A DNA stretch of 64,000 bases, from contig NZ_JASCRR010000003.1 of the NCBI RefSeq assembly GCF_030010215.1, forward strand, positions 62,001-126,000, read 5' to 3'. The notes beneath the pieces are model-generated. The model saw only the letters and a program-made list of their open reading frames with translations, was not told the origin of the DNA and did no database searches. Positions 19,049 to 27,651 of the stretch are shown here, piece after piece; within the stretch, counting starts at the first letter, position 1, and each line of letters opens with the position of its first letter. Both the position numbers and the translations under genes were made by a program. The DNA is from Tianweitania sp. UT-5YL-CI-8. Its GTDB lineage: Bacteria > Pseudomonadota > Alphaproteobacteria > Rhizobiales > Rhizobiaceae.

Positions 19049-19738
19049 CTAACCCGCAGGAGTTGACCTTGTGGCGAAAGACAGTGCTTTCTTGGGCCTC
19101 GGCGCGTTGGGGTCGGGTGCGAGCAGATGGTCAGAATGGACCCAGCCGCGGCCGTCCCGGGTCGATACCAGAAGCCACTTGCCGTCCCGCGCATAGACGG
19201 TTGCCGCTGCACCCTGTTGCAAGCGCGCGAGAACGGCGGACGACGTGTTGGCGCGCTGCCTCAGATTGACGGTCGTCCGGGCGTAGACAATCTCGGCAGT
19301 CGAGGCCGGTTTCGTAGAAGGCTTTGGCACAGGTTCTGACGGAGCAATCGACGCCGTGGTCTGTGGTCGTGGCGTAGGCACAGTCTGCAATGGCTTGGCC
19401 TTAACCGAAACCGCCTCCTGCGGTCGCCGCTCGGCGACCAGGGGCTTTCGCGGTGCGGTCTGCGGCACAGGTTTCGCGGGGCGGGCCTCAATGCTTGTTT
19501 TGTGTGGTGTCGCGACAGCCGTAGGTTTCGCGACCGAGGCCGGCGGCGTCGGCATGCGTTGTACCGGGGCCATTGGCGTTGGCGCAGGGCGAGACGAGGC
19601 TTCCACGGCTGCTTTTCGGTTGGCGGGTGTAGGCTTCGGCTGAAAGCTCGAAGGAGGGTCCTGTGTCATGGCCCAGCCTCCGGCGGCCAGCGCCCCCAGC
19701 AGCAACCATCTTAATCTTGGCAATCCGAGTCCGATCAT
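19049..19738 (-). CDS. Membrane-anchored SH3b-domain protein
   Basis: 229 aa. A short N-terminal membrane helix (LRWLLLGALAAGGWAM) is followed by a disordered Pro/Thr/Lys/Val-rich linker of about 130 residues. The C-terminal bacterial SH3 domain contains VNLRQRANTSSAVLARL and ends WVHSDHL. Such proteins usually sit in the periplasm and bind peptidoglycan or peptide ligands; the partner here is unknown. It lies 145 bp upstream of map on the same strand but appears to be a separate unit. Confidence 0.82.
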   Translation of the reverse strand: MIGLGLPRLRWLLLGALAAGGWAMTQDPPSSFQPKPTPANRKAAVEASSRPAPTPMAPVQRMPTPPASVAKPTAVATPHKTSIEARPAKPVPQTAPRKPLVAERRPQEAVSVKAKPLQTVPTPRPQTTASIAPSEPVPKPSTKPASTAEIVYARTTVNLRQRANTSSAVLARLQQGAAATVYARDGKWLLVSTRDGRGWVHSDHLLAPDPNAPRPKKALSFATRSTPAG

Positions 19739-19903
19739 GATGGGCAGTGTGCACCTGATCGCTTAAGGCTCGGTTGATATGGAGACCGCAAATGGCTTTG
19801 TCGACATCACTGCTGAAATAGTCGAAGGCGTGGAGCCTTTTGCGCCCGTGGCGCTTTTACAGTCGGGTCAACCACGACCCCTTTGAAATTTTGAGGAGAC
19901 ATC

Positions 19904-20209
19904 ATGTCCGTTACCCTGACCGACCACGAAGCCGTCAGAACCTGGGCCGCAGCGCGTATGGGATCTCCCGCGATCGTCGACATTTCGCCTGAAAGCGGCA
20001 CGCAATCGATGATCAGGATCGTCTTCGACCAAGCAGCGTACCAAGACCAAGATCGGCCTGAACGGCCCCAGAACGCCGGCGGATACGATTTGGTCGAGTG
20101 GGACGACTGGTTCGAAATCTTCGACCGCGAGCAACTGGCTCTCGTTGTTTCCGACGAGGTTCCAGGCGGGCTCGACAGTTCCTACGAGATGGTCAAACGC
20201 GACGATTGA
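19904..20209 (+). CDS. Conserved hypothetical acidic small protein
   Basis: 101 aa, acidic (WDDWFEIFDREQ, EWDD), with no signal peptide or membrane segment. GAGGAGA lies a few bases before the ATG at 19904, a strong ribosome-binding site that supports it as a real gene. I do not recognise a characterised family. A strong hairpin terminator follows the stop by 3 bp. Confidence 0.72.
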   Translation: MSVTLTDHEAVRTWAAARMGSPAIVDISPESGTQSMIRIVFDQAAYQDQDRPERPQNAGGYDLVEWDDWFEIFDREQLALVVSDEVPGGLDSSYEMVKRDD

Positions 20210-20212
20210 CCC

Positions 20213-20244
20213 GGGAGTGCCGCGCGAACCCGCGCGGCACTCCC
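20213..20244 (+). terminator. Strong hairpin terminator between convergent genes
   Basis: GGGAGTGCCGCGCG (20213-20226) and CGCGCGGCACTCCC (20231-20244) form a perfect 14-bp GC-rich stem with an AACC loop, followed on the plus strand by TTCTC. The uridine tract is short, so termination may be partial. It lies exactly between the 101-aa gene and the opposing DoxX-type gene. Confidence 0.78.
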
Positions 20245-20247
20245 TTC

Positions 20248-20649
20248 TCAGGATTTGCGTACGGAGGCGTAAGCAACCACCATCAGTGCGCCGATCACCG
20301 TGATGTGCTCCATGACGACATAGAACTCTACGGTCTTCATCGGCTCTTCCATCGCCCAGAAATTATGGGCGATGGGAATGGTCAGCGCCGTGAATACCGC
20401 GAGCGCTCCGGCTCCAAGCCACGTCCACTTGTTCAGGATGATGAGGGTCGAGCCGACAAGCTGTACGACCAACGTTGCAACATTGAAAAACACAGCTGGC
20501 TCGAGGCCAAAATGCGCCATCTCCGCAACGCCGGCGTCGAAGCCGATCAGCTTCGCAAGGCCGCTAGCCCAGAACATATAGGTAAGAACGATTCGCGCGA
20601 GATAGCCGAACCACGTTGCGCGCAACAACGAGTCGATTAATGCGGGCAT
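20248..20649 (-). CDS. DoxX-family membrane protein
   Basis: 133 aa from the ATG at 20649, chosen because GGAGG lies 5 nt upstream (a GTG at 20655 overlaps that site). About four membrane helices, with ARIVLTYMFWASGLAKLIGF near the N terminus, ALEPAVFFNVATLVVQLVGS-like second helix region and IPIAHNFWAM between helices three and four, typical of DoxX/DUF1232-like small integral membrane proteins. Some family members affect thiol or redox stress; the role here is unknown. Confidence 0.83.
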   Translation of the reverse strand: MPALIDSLLRATWFGYLARIVLTYMFWASGLAKLIGFDAGVAEMAHFGLEPAVFFNVATLVVQLVGSTLIILNKWTWLGAGALAVFTALTIPIAHNFWAMEEPMKTVEFYVVMEHITVIGALMVVAYASVRKS

Positions 20650-20905
20650 GGACACCTCCGTCCGGTAGAGAGTTCATTCTAAGCTGTGCGCTTGTCCGCG
20701 CCGCCTATGGAGGACGTGCTTATATCTGTCGATGTAACGGCAGAATGCTGGGCAAAGCTTGAAACAGTATCGAACGTAACCGATGCCACTGACAAGGTCT
20801 GCTGGGCCCGAAACGGCTTCAGCAGCGAAGAGAGCTATCGGCGAAATAGACAGCCGCAGCGCAGCGTCCGCTTCGAAAGCATGAAATATAAATGGAGAAA
20901 AAACC

Positions 20906-20980
20906 TGGTACGCCCAAGGGGAATCGAACCCCTGTTACCGCCGTGAAAGGGCGGTGTCCTAACCGCTAGACGATGGGCGC
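20906..20980 (-). tRNA. tRNA-Glu (anticodon UUC)
   Basis: On the minus strand the 75-nt gene begins GCGCCCA and ends TGGGCGT, A, then encoded CCA. The anticodon region CCGCCCTTTCACGGCGG has anticodon TTC. The T-arm CAGGGG TTCGAAT/TTCGATT CCCCTT-type stem is intact, and the D-arm begins TCGTCTAGCGG as in tRNA-Glu of other bacteria. The first acceptor pair is a G-U. Confidence 0.95.
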
Positions 20981-21058
20981 GCTCAGGTGAGGCGGGTTAT
21001 AGTAAGCTTCTTTGACTCGGGCAACCCGTCTTTTGCCGCCTGTGGAAACTTTTTTCTC

Positions 21059-22327
21059 TTATCTTTTGCGACGGCAACGCCAGTTCCAGTCGCGCTCCGG
21101 CCCAACGTCGATATGAACCGAATTCGTGTGGCAGTAGGTGCCCACGCCGCCGCGTCCAGGCATGGCACGGAAATAATTCGCCAGTTCCAGCTTGCTCACG
21201 CCAGGGATCTGGACGTCAGCGGCAGCGCAATACATATGAAGCGAATTCTTCGCGCCGCGCGCACGGCGATTGCGGTCGGGATTGCGATAGCCAGAGGTGA
21301 CCACGGCTTTCTTGCCGTAGCGTTGCTCTGCGGCCTTCAGAACCCTGACAAGCGACGGCTTGAGGCAGGCGACGTCGACGCTTTCGGTCTGCTTGATGAG
21401 CCCATTGGGTGCCAGCCGGGCAAATCCGGCGGCGGACGCGACCTGGAAAGAGCCGTCATCTTCGTCTTCATGCAAATCGACATCGCTGTCGTCATCGAGG
21501 CCGGAACGGCGCTTGATTTCGAATAAGGCCGATTGCCGTACACCGGGCAGCGTATCCATTGCGCCTGAACCGGGCGAGGACAGCGAAGCCATGGCAAGCG
21601 TCTTGCCTTTGTCGGTCCTCGTCGAGGCGAGCGTCACGACTGGCTTAGTCTCCTCAGCCTCCGCGATCACCGGCTTCGGCGTGTTCTCCAGGATCTGCTC
21701 AGGTTTTGCCACGGCTTCAGCCACGACAGGCTTCGGCTTTTCCGGTGTTTTCGCCGCCGCAGGCGTCGAGCGGAAGAGGGAGGCAAAGAAGCCTTTTTTC
21801 TTCGGCGGCTCCTGCAAGGTGCCGTTGGTCAGAATCTGACCTGAGCCTTGCTGTTGCGGCGCGGGCTCCGCGGCGGCTGTCGCCGTCTGTGTCTCAGGCT
21901 TTGCTTCCGCCGTGGTTTCGGCAGTTTGCGTTGGCGTCGTGCTTTGCGTTTCGGCCTGTTGAACCGGTGCCGGCTCTTTAGGCTTCTGTTCTTCCACGGC
22001 CGCGGCTTCCGCAGCCTTTTCGCCGGGCTGCTCCGTGGGATTGGACGCCGGCACATAAGCCATCTGGTCGGGCAGGGCGGTGTCGCCTTCCTTGCTCATG
22101 GCCAGTTGATAGCCCTTGGCCGGAACAGAACTGCCTGCGAGCGTGGTGGAATTGGGAGCGCCGGCTTCCACGGTCGGTGCAACTGCGGCATTGAACCCTG
22201 GCATGCCAGCCTGAAGATCGGGATCGGTGGTGGACGTACAGGATGCCAGGAGCACACTCATGAGAGCCGCAGCTACCGCGCGTCGCTCTCCCTTGCCGAG
22301 TAGCAATTCGTGTGCCCTCAAAACCAT
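21059..22327 (-). CDS. YcbK-type (DUF882, peptidase M15A-like) lipoprotein
   Basis: 422 aa. The N-terminal region ends in LMSVLLASC, a plausible lipobox. A long linker rich in Thr/Gln/Ala/Pro/Lys follows. The C-terminal domain of about 130 residues is DUF882/M15A-like: VVTSGYRNPDRNRRARGAKN, then SLHMYCAAADVQI (HxxxxAADV zinc ligands) and SVHIDVG with the third ligand. Related D-Ala-D-Ala carboxypeptidase-fold proteins act on peptidoglycan. The linker suggests anchorage at a membrane and reach across the periplasm. Confidence 0.85.
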   Translation of the reverse strand: MVLRAHELLLGKGERRAVAAALMSVLLASCTSTTDPDLQAGMPGFNAAVAPTVEAGAPNSTTLAGSSVPAKGYQLAMSKEGDTALPDQMAYVPASNPTEQPGEKAAEAAAVEEQKPKEPAPVQQAETQSTTPTQTAETTAEAKPETQTATAAAEPAPQQQGSGQILTNGTLQEPPKKKGFFASLFRSTPAAAKTPEKPKPVVAEAVAKPEQILENTPKPVIAEAEETKPVVTLASTRTDKGKTLAMASLSSPGSGAMDTLPGVRQSALFEIKRRSGLDDDSDVDLHEDEDDGSFQVASAAGFARLAPNGLIKQTESVDVACLKPSLVRVLKAAEQRYGKKAVVTSGYRNPDRNRRARGAKNSLHMYCAAADVQIPGVSKLELANYFRAMPGRGGVGTYCHTNSVHIDVGPERDWNWRCRRKR

Positions 22328-22536
22328 CCCCTTCTCGGCGTCCCAGCCGGTACGTATCCGGCTCTCCCTTGCGGCGTCGAGACCACCGCTGAATCACGCT
22401 CTCTCCGGAGCTCAATTCCGATCCAGTAAGCAAAACCCTTCGTGAACAAGGGAACTATGAACAAGAGTGCTTACGATCGAGGCACTCATTTCGCCTGCTT
22501 TCTAGGCGTCGTCAACTCACCGCACATTACAGAACG

Positions 22537-24366
22537 TTACACACGAACTCTGACGTAGGTGCCCGGCGCGTCGCCGAGTGGTGCCTCTTTCGAGCCGGGG
22601 CTGCGCGCGTCGACGCGTCTGTCATCCTTGGCCTCGATCCAGCTTTGCCAATGCGGCCACCACGAACCTAGGGTTTCCTCGGCCTTTGCGACCCACTGCT
22701 CGAAATCTCCGACAGGTTTGCCGTCGGTCCAGAACTGATACTTCTTGGAGGCCGGCGGGTTTACCACGCCTGCTATGTGACCCGACCCAGACATCACGAA
22801 CTCAACGTCGCCGCCAAAATACTGGCAGCCGTAAAAGACCGATTTTGCCGGTGCGATGTGATCTTCACGCGCCGACAGATTGTAGACCGGAATCGTCACA
22901 TCCGACAGGGACACGGTTTTCCCGGCCAGTTCCATCCGTCCCGCGGACAGGTTGTTCTCAAGATAGCAATTGCGCAGATAGAAGGAGTGGTTCGCGGCTG
23001 CCATGCGCGTGGAATCGGCATTCCAGTAGAGCAGGTCGAATGGCAGCGGGTCCTTGCCGCGCATGTAGTTGTTAACGACATAAGGCCAGATCAGATCGCC
23101 GGAGCGCAGCATGTTGAAGGCGGTCGCCATCTTGGTGCCGTCGAGATAGCCCTTTTGCTTCATTGCCGCTTCGAGCGCGCTGACCTGATCGGCATCGACG
23201 AAGATCTTAAGATCGCCCGCATAGGAGAAATCGACCTGTGTGGTGAAGAAGGTTGCCGAGCGGATACGGTTGTCGCCCTCCTGGGCCATCAGGGCCAGAG
23301 CCGCGGCAAGCAGCGTGCCGCCGACACAATAGCCGATCGCATTGACCTCGTTCTCGCCCGTCGTTCTCTCGATAGTGTCGAGGCCGTACTGCAATCCTTC
23401 GCGTATATACGCTTCCCAGTCCTTGCCGCCATGGCGGCTGTCCGGATTGACCCATGAGATGACGAAGACGGTATGGCCCTGTTCGACGGCCCAGCGGATG
23501 AAGGATTTCTGAGGGTTGAGATCGAGAATGTAGAATTTGTTGATCCATGGCGGGCAGATCAGCAAAGGCCGCTTCAGGACCGTCTCGGTCGCGGGATCGT
23601 ACTGGATGATTTCGGCGACATCGCTGCGGCCGACCACCTTGCCCGGCGACAGCGCGATGTTCCGGCCGATCTCGAAGGGCGAGTAGTCGGCCTGCCGAAG
23701 CTTGAGGTCGCCCTTGCCGGCGACAATGTCCTCGGCCAGCATTTTCATGCCGCGCACCAGGTTCTCACCGTTCGACGACACGGTTTCGCGAAACAACTCG
23801 GGATTGGTCAAAAGGAAATTCGAAGGCGAGATCGCATTGGAAAGCTGTTTCATATAGAAACCCGCCTTGTGCTTTGTGCTTTCGTCGAGATCGGCGTGCT
23901 CGACGAGATCGTTCGCCCAGCGGCTGGTGACCAGATAGGCCTGCTTGACGAAGTCGAAGAACGCGTTGCGGCCCCATTCCGGGTCCTGAAACCGCTTGTC
24001 GCCCTTTTCCGGCTTGGCGACGTCTTCGACCGGTTCTCCCGAGTTCACGCGCTGGATCGCATTGCTCCAGACATCCATGTAACCGGAAAACAGCCGGGTC
24101 TGGGCCTCCAGGGCGCGTGATGGCTCGGAAAGCCAATATTCGGTGAGCTTGGAAAACGTCCGGACCATGTCGGTCACCGGTTCGGAAACGCTGTCGCGCA
24201 CCTCGCCTTTTTCCCGCGGCTCGGCCCATGCGGCAGCGGCCTTGCCAGCCTGCTCCATCATGCGGGCCATGTTCAGCGCAAAGCGCTCGGGATCCTTGAC
24301 GAGATATTGCTCGATCGGAGAGGCGGAATCGTCGGACGGTTTGCTCGAATCAGAATTCTTAGACAT
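22537..24366 (-). CDS. phaC: Class I poly(3-hydroxyalkanoate) synthase
   Basis: About 609 aa from the ATG at 24366; an ATG at 24405 adds 13 basic residues, and neither start has an ideal ribosome-binding site. It polymerises (R)-3-hydroxyacyl-CoA at the surface of PHA granules. Motifs include ICPPWINKFYILDLNP, the nucleophile in the lipase-like box GYCVGG (Cys about residue 347), the catalytic Asp in SAREDHIAP and His in GSGHIAGVVNPP. No phaA, phaB, phasin or phaE is adjacent, as usual in rhizobia. It is divergent from a small lipoprotein gene. Confidence 0.96.
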   Translation of the reverse strand: MSKNSDSSKPSDDSASPIEQYLVKDPERFALNMARMMEQAGKAAAAWAEPREKGEVRDSVSEPVTDMVRTFSKLTEYWLSEPSRALEAQTRLFSGYMDVWSNAIQRVNSGEPVEDVAKPEKGDKRFQDPEWGRNAFFDFVKQAYLVTSRWANDLVEHADLDESTKHKAGFYMKQLSNAISPSNFLLTNPELFRETVSSNGENLVRGMKMLAEDIVAGKGDLKLRQADYSPFEIGRNIALSPGKVVGRSDVAEIIQYDPATETVLKRPLLICPPWINKFYILDLNPQKSFIRWAVEQGHTVFVISWVNPDSRHGGKDWEAYIREGLQYGLDTIERTTGENEVNAIGYCVGGTLLAAALALMAQEGDNRIRSATFFTTQVDFSYAGDLKIFVDADQVSALEAAMKQKGYLDGTKMATAFNMLRSGDLIWPYVVNNYMRGKDPLPFDLLYWNADSTRMAAANHSFYLRNCYLENNLSAGRMELAGKTVSLSDVTIPVYNLSAREDHIAPAKSVFYGCQYFGGDVEFVMSGSGHIAGVVNPPASKKYQFWTDGKPVGDFEQWVAKAEETLGSWWPHWQSWIEAKDDRRVDARSPGSKEAPLGDAPGTYVRVRV

Positions 24367-24464
24367 GTTTCGCGCAGAGCCTCCCAGGCGGCCTTTTCTT
24401 GACATATTATCGTGGGACGTCCTACCGGTCCAATGCGGCCTAAAGTGACCGTCGAGGAATTATT

Positions 24465-24854
24465 ATGACATACCGAACCGCTTTGCCCGTACTTTCTGCA
24501 TTTCACGTCACCTCGAGTGCATTATTGCTCGTTGCGACCTTGGCGCTTACGGGATGCGGGTCCACGCAGATGCAGGATGGCGTTACCGCGCAGAACGCCT
24601 TGGACGGCCCGGTCGATACCGGCACCTATCCGAATATGAATATTCCGCCGCGTTCCGCCGCAGCACCCTTCACCGAAGCGGAAAAGACGGCCAAGTTCGC
24701 CGAACTGAAGTCGCGTCAGCAATCGCAGGCTTCGCAGCAGGTCAAGCCGGAAGCGAGCGAGGCGCAACTGAAGGCCTTGGCCAAGAACCACGCGAAGAAC
24801 ACGCTGAACGTCATCGAGGGCCGGTGCAAGGCTATCGACCCGGCATGTGAATAA
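24465..24854 (+). CDS. Small hypothetical lipoprotein
   Basis: 129 aa with an N-terminal hydrophobic segment and the lipobox LALTGC (Cys about residue 31). The mature protein is Ala/Gln/Lys rich and predicted helical, ending in RCKAIDPACE with two Cys. GAGGAATT lies just before the ATG at 24465, a reasonable ribosome-binding site. It diverges from phaC over about 100 bp and precedes the aminotransferase. A conserved rhizobial lipoprotein of unknown role. Confidence 0.75.
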   Translation: MTYRTALPVLSAFHVTSSALLLVATLALTGCGSTQMQDGVTAQNALDGPVDTGTYPNMNIPPRSAAAPFTEAEKTAKFAELKSRQQSQASQQVKPEASEAQLKALAKNHAKNTLNVIEGRCKAIDPACE

Positions 24855-24916
24855 GTATATATCGCGCCAGCAAAGTGCTGCCCATTCCAATGCCTTTCGA
24901 CCGCGTGGAACCGACA

Positions 24917-26134
24917 ATGGAAGAATTTCATAAAGTCCGCCGTCTTCCGCCCTACGTCTTCGAGCAGGTGAACCGGCTCAAGGCCTCGGCGCGGTCGCGG
25001 GGCGCCGATATCATCGATCTCGGCATGGGCAACCCGGATCTGCCGACGCCCAAGGCCATTGTCGACAAGCTGTGCGAAGTGGTTCGTGATCCGCGCACGC
25101 ATCGTTATTCGTCGTCGCGGGGCATTCCAGGCTTGCGCCGCGCCCAGGCCAACTATTATGCGCGCCGCTTCGGTGTGAAGCTCAATCCCGACACCCAGGT
25201 CGTGGCGACACTCGGCTCCAAGGAAGGCTTCGCCAACATGGCGCAGGCGATCACGGCGCCCGGCGACGTGATTCTGTGCCCGAACCCGACCTATCCAATC
25301 CATGCTTTCGGCTTCATCATGTCGGGAGGCGTCATCCGCTCCCTGCAGGTCGAGCCGAACGATCAGTTCATTCCCGCGCTTGAGCGCGGCTTTCGCCACT
25401 CGATTCCCAAGCCGCTGGCGCTGATCCTGAACTATCCATCGAACCCGACCGCTCTGGTCGCATCGCTCGACTTCTATAAGGATGTGGTTGCCTTCGCGAA
25501 GAAGAACGACCTCATCATCCTGTCGGATCTGGCCTATTCGGAGATTTATTTCGACGGCAATCCGCCGCCTTCCGTCCTGCAAGTGCCTGGCGCTATCGAC
25601 GTCACCGTTGAGTTCACCTCGATGTCCAAGACCTTCTCCATGCCCGGTTGGCGCATGGGCTTTGCAGTCGGCAACGAGAGGCTGATTTCGGCGCTGACAC
25701 GCGTCAAATCCTATCTCGACTACGGAGCATTCACCCCCATCCAGGTCGCTGCGACTGCGGCGCTCAATGGTGATGGCTCCGACATTGCTGAGGTTCGCGA
25801 AATCTATCACAAGCGCCGCGACATCATGGTGGACTCCTTCGGTCGCGCTGGATGGGATATCCCGCCGCCGGCCGCCTCGATGTTTGCCTGGGCACCGATC
25901 CCCGAGGCGTTCCGCCACCTCGGTTCGCTGGAATTCTCGAAATTGCTGATCGAGCATGCTGATGTCGCCGTAGCACCCGGCATTGGCTTCGGCGAGCATG
26001 GCGACGATTTCATACGACTCGCTTTCGTCGAGAACGAACACCGCATCCGTCAGGCTGCGCGCAACATCAAGCGCTTCCTGCAGACGGCATCGGTGCAGCC
26101 CAACAACGTCGTGCCGCTGAAGGTTACCCGCTAG
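24917..26134 (+). CDS. Class I/II aminotransferase (LL-diaminopimelate aminotransferase or AlaC type)
   Basis: 405 aa from the ATG of MEEFHKVRRLPPYVF. PLP-enzyme features are the LGMGNPDLPTPK start, LNYPSNPTAL, and the Schiff-base Lys in FTSMSKTFSMPGWRMGF, plus a C-terminal Arg-containing FIRLAFVENEHRI. The family is annotated either as LL-diaminopimelate aminotransferase or glutamate-pyruvate (AlaC-like) aminotransferase. The sequence alone does not separate these. It precedes hom by 54 bp, consistent with amino-acid biosynthesis. Confidence 0.9.
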   Translation: MEEFHKVRRLPPYVFEQVNRLKASARSRGADIIDLGMGNPDLPTPKAIVDKLCEVVRDPRTHRYSSSRGIPGLRRAQANYYARRFGVKLNPDTQVVATLGSKEGFANMAQAITAPGDVILCPNPTYPIHAFGFIMSGGVIRSLQVEPNDQFIPALERGFRHSIPKPLALILNYPSNPTALVASLDFYKDVVAFAKKNDLIILSDLAYSEIYFDGNPPPSVLQVPGAIDVTVEFTSMSKTFSMPGWRMGFAVGNERLISALTRVKSYLDYGAFTPIQVAATAALNGDGSDIAEVREIYHKRRDIMVDSFGRAGWDIPPPAASMFAWAPIPEAFRHLGSLEFSKLLIEHADVAVAPGIGFGEHGDDFIRLAFVENEHRIRQAARNIKRFLQTASVQPNNVVPLKVTR

Positions 26135-26188
26135 GCAGCGCCGCGGCACGATTTCCGAATATTGAAAAGCAGAGGGGACGGCACCCAT

Positions 26189-27502
26189 ATGGCCGAAGCA
26201 TTGCGTGTTGGAATCGCCGGTCTCGGCACTGTGGGCGCATCCGTTGCGCGCGTTCTCAGGAGCAAGGCCGAAGAACTCACCCGCCAATGCGGCCGCGAGA
26301 TCGTCATCACGGCTGTCTCCGCCCGCGATCGCAGCCGTGACCGTGGCGTGGATATGTCGGGTGTCGAGTGGTTCGACGATCCGGTGAAGCTTGCCCAAAA
26401 AGCCGATATCGACATTTTCGTCGAACTGATCGGCGGGGACGAGGGCCCGGCGCGGGAGTGCGTGCGCGCTGCGTTGGAAGCCGGACGCCATGTCGTCACC
26501 GCCAACAAGGCGCTGCTTGCCAAGCACGGCGTCGCACTGGCCGAAATCGCCGAGAAGAAGGGCGCGCTGCTGAACTATGAAGCGGCCGTCGCCGGTGGCA
26601 TTCCCGTCATCAAGACGCTGCGCGAATCGCTTGCCGGCAACACTGTCACGCGCGTCTTCGGCATCCTCAACGGCACCTGCAATTACATCCTGACCCGCAT
26701 GGAAGCCGAGGGCATTTCCTTCGACGAATGCCTCAAGGATGCGCAGCGGCTTGGCTATGCCGAAGCCGACCCGACCTTCGACATCGAGGGCCACGACACC
26801 GCTCACAAGCTCGCCATCCTCACCAGCCTGGCCTTCGGCACAAAAATCTCTGCCGGCGACATCTATATGGAAGGCATCAGCAATATCTCGCAGGCCGATA
26901 TCCGGGCTGCCGAGGAATTGGGCTACCGCATCAAGCTGCTCGGTGTTGCCCAACGCACCGACAGCGGCATCGAACAGCGCGTTCACCCAACCATGGTGCC
27001 GACGGCTTCCGTCATCGCGCAGGTCCACGGCGTGACCAACGCGGTCGCCATCGAGACCGACATTCTCGGTGAGTTGCTGCTGTCGGGTCCCGGTGCAGGC
27101 GGCAACGCCACGGCATCCGCCGTCGTCGGTGACATTGCTGACATCGCCAAGAGCCGGCCTGGCTTCCAGCATGGCCCGGTCTTCGGGCGTCCGGCCAAGG
27201 AATTGCGTCCTTACAAGAAGGCGCAGATACGGTCTCACGCCGGCGGATATTTCATCCGCCTGACCGTCCACGACCGCATCGGCGCTTTCGCAGCCATCGC
27301 GCGGCGTATGGCGGATAACGATATCTCGCTGGAATCCATCGTCCAACGGGCCGATGATTCCAACGATGCCAGCCAGAAGACCGTCATCCTCGTGACGCAT
27401 GAGACGACGGAGTCGGCTGTGCGGAAAGCTGTCGACGGCGTGACCAAGGATGGACACTTGGTCGATAAGCCCCAAGTGATCCGGATCGAGCGGGCGGAAT
27501 AG
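26189..27502 (+). CDS. hom: Homoserine dehydrogenase
   Basis: 437 aa from the ATG at 26189. It reduces aspartate semialdehyde to homoserine on the Thr/Met branch. The N-terminal Rossmann motif is VGIAGLGTVGASVARVL; ANKALLAKHG and the catalytic block NYEAAVAGGIPVIKTL, LNGTCNYILTRM and GYAEADPTFDIEGHDTAHKL follow. A C-terminal ACT domain (YFIRLTVHDRIGAFAAIA) indicates threonine feedback control. It lies between the aminotransferase and glpX on the same strand. Confidence 0.97.
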   Translation: MAEALRVGIAGLGTVGASVARVLRSKAEELTRQCGREIVITAVSARDRSRDRGVDMSGVEWFDDPVKLAQKADIDIFVELIGGDEGPARECVRAALEAGRHVVTANKALLAKHGVALAEIAEKKGALLNYEAAVAGGIPVIKTLRESLAGNTVTRVFGILNGTCNYILTRMEAEGISFDECLKDAQRLGYAEADPTFDIEGHDTAHKLAILTSLAFGTKISAGDIYMEGISNISQADIRAAEELGYRIKLLGVAQRTDSGIEQRVHPTMVPTASVIAQVHGVTNAVAIETDILGELLLSGPGAGGNATASAVVGDIADIAKSRPGFQHGPVFGRPAKELRPYKKAQIRSHAGGYFIRLTVHDRIGAFAAIARRMADNDISLESIVQRADDSNDASQKTVILVTHETTESAVRKAVDGVTKDGHLVDKPQVIRIERAE

Positions 27503-27561
27503 AACCGCACTTCGGCTGTGCCTTTAATCGGTTGGATTTGCTTCGTTTTCGATAAACCGGG

Positions 27562-27579
27562 CAACGGCACTTGCCGTTG
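27562..27579. promoter_or_regulatory. Perfect 8-bp dyad between hom and glpX
   Basis: CAACGGCA (27562-27569), a 2-bp centre and TGCCGTTG (27572-27579) form an 18-bp inverted repeat with no T tract. A 2-nt loop makes it unsuited as an RNA hairpin, so an operator for a dimeric regulator is the more plausible reading. It lies 73 bp upstream of the glpX start. Which regulator binds is unknown. Confidence 0.35.
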
Positions 27580-27651
27580 TCATTCGGGTTTGACAAAAGG
27601 AAGCTAACCCGTTCGGGTGGAGCGCAATCCCTTCTTTCAGGATCAACAAAC

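Noticed and set aside
20213-20244. A small RNA gene or attenuator
   Set aside because: The perfect stem lies 3 bp after one stop and 3 bp before the stop of an opposing gene, the position of a terminator.
24716-27475. A 919-codon minus-strand open frame opposite the aminotransferase and hom genes
   Set aside because: Both sense genes have clear family motifs and proper starts; the antisense frame is stop-poor because of high GC codon use and has no recognisable domain.
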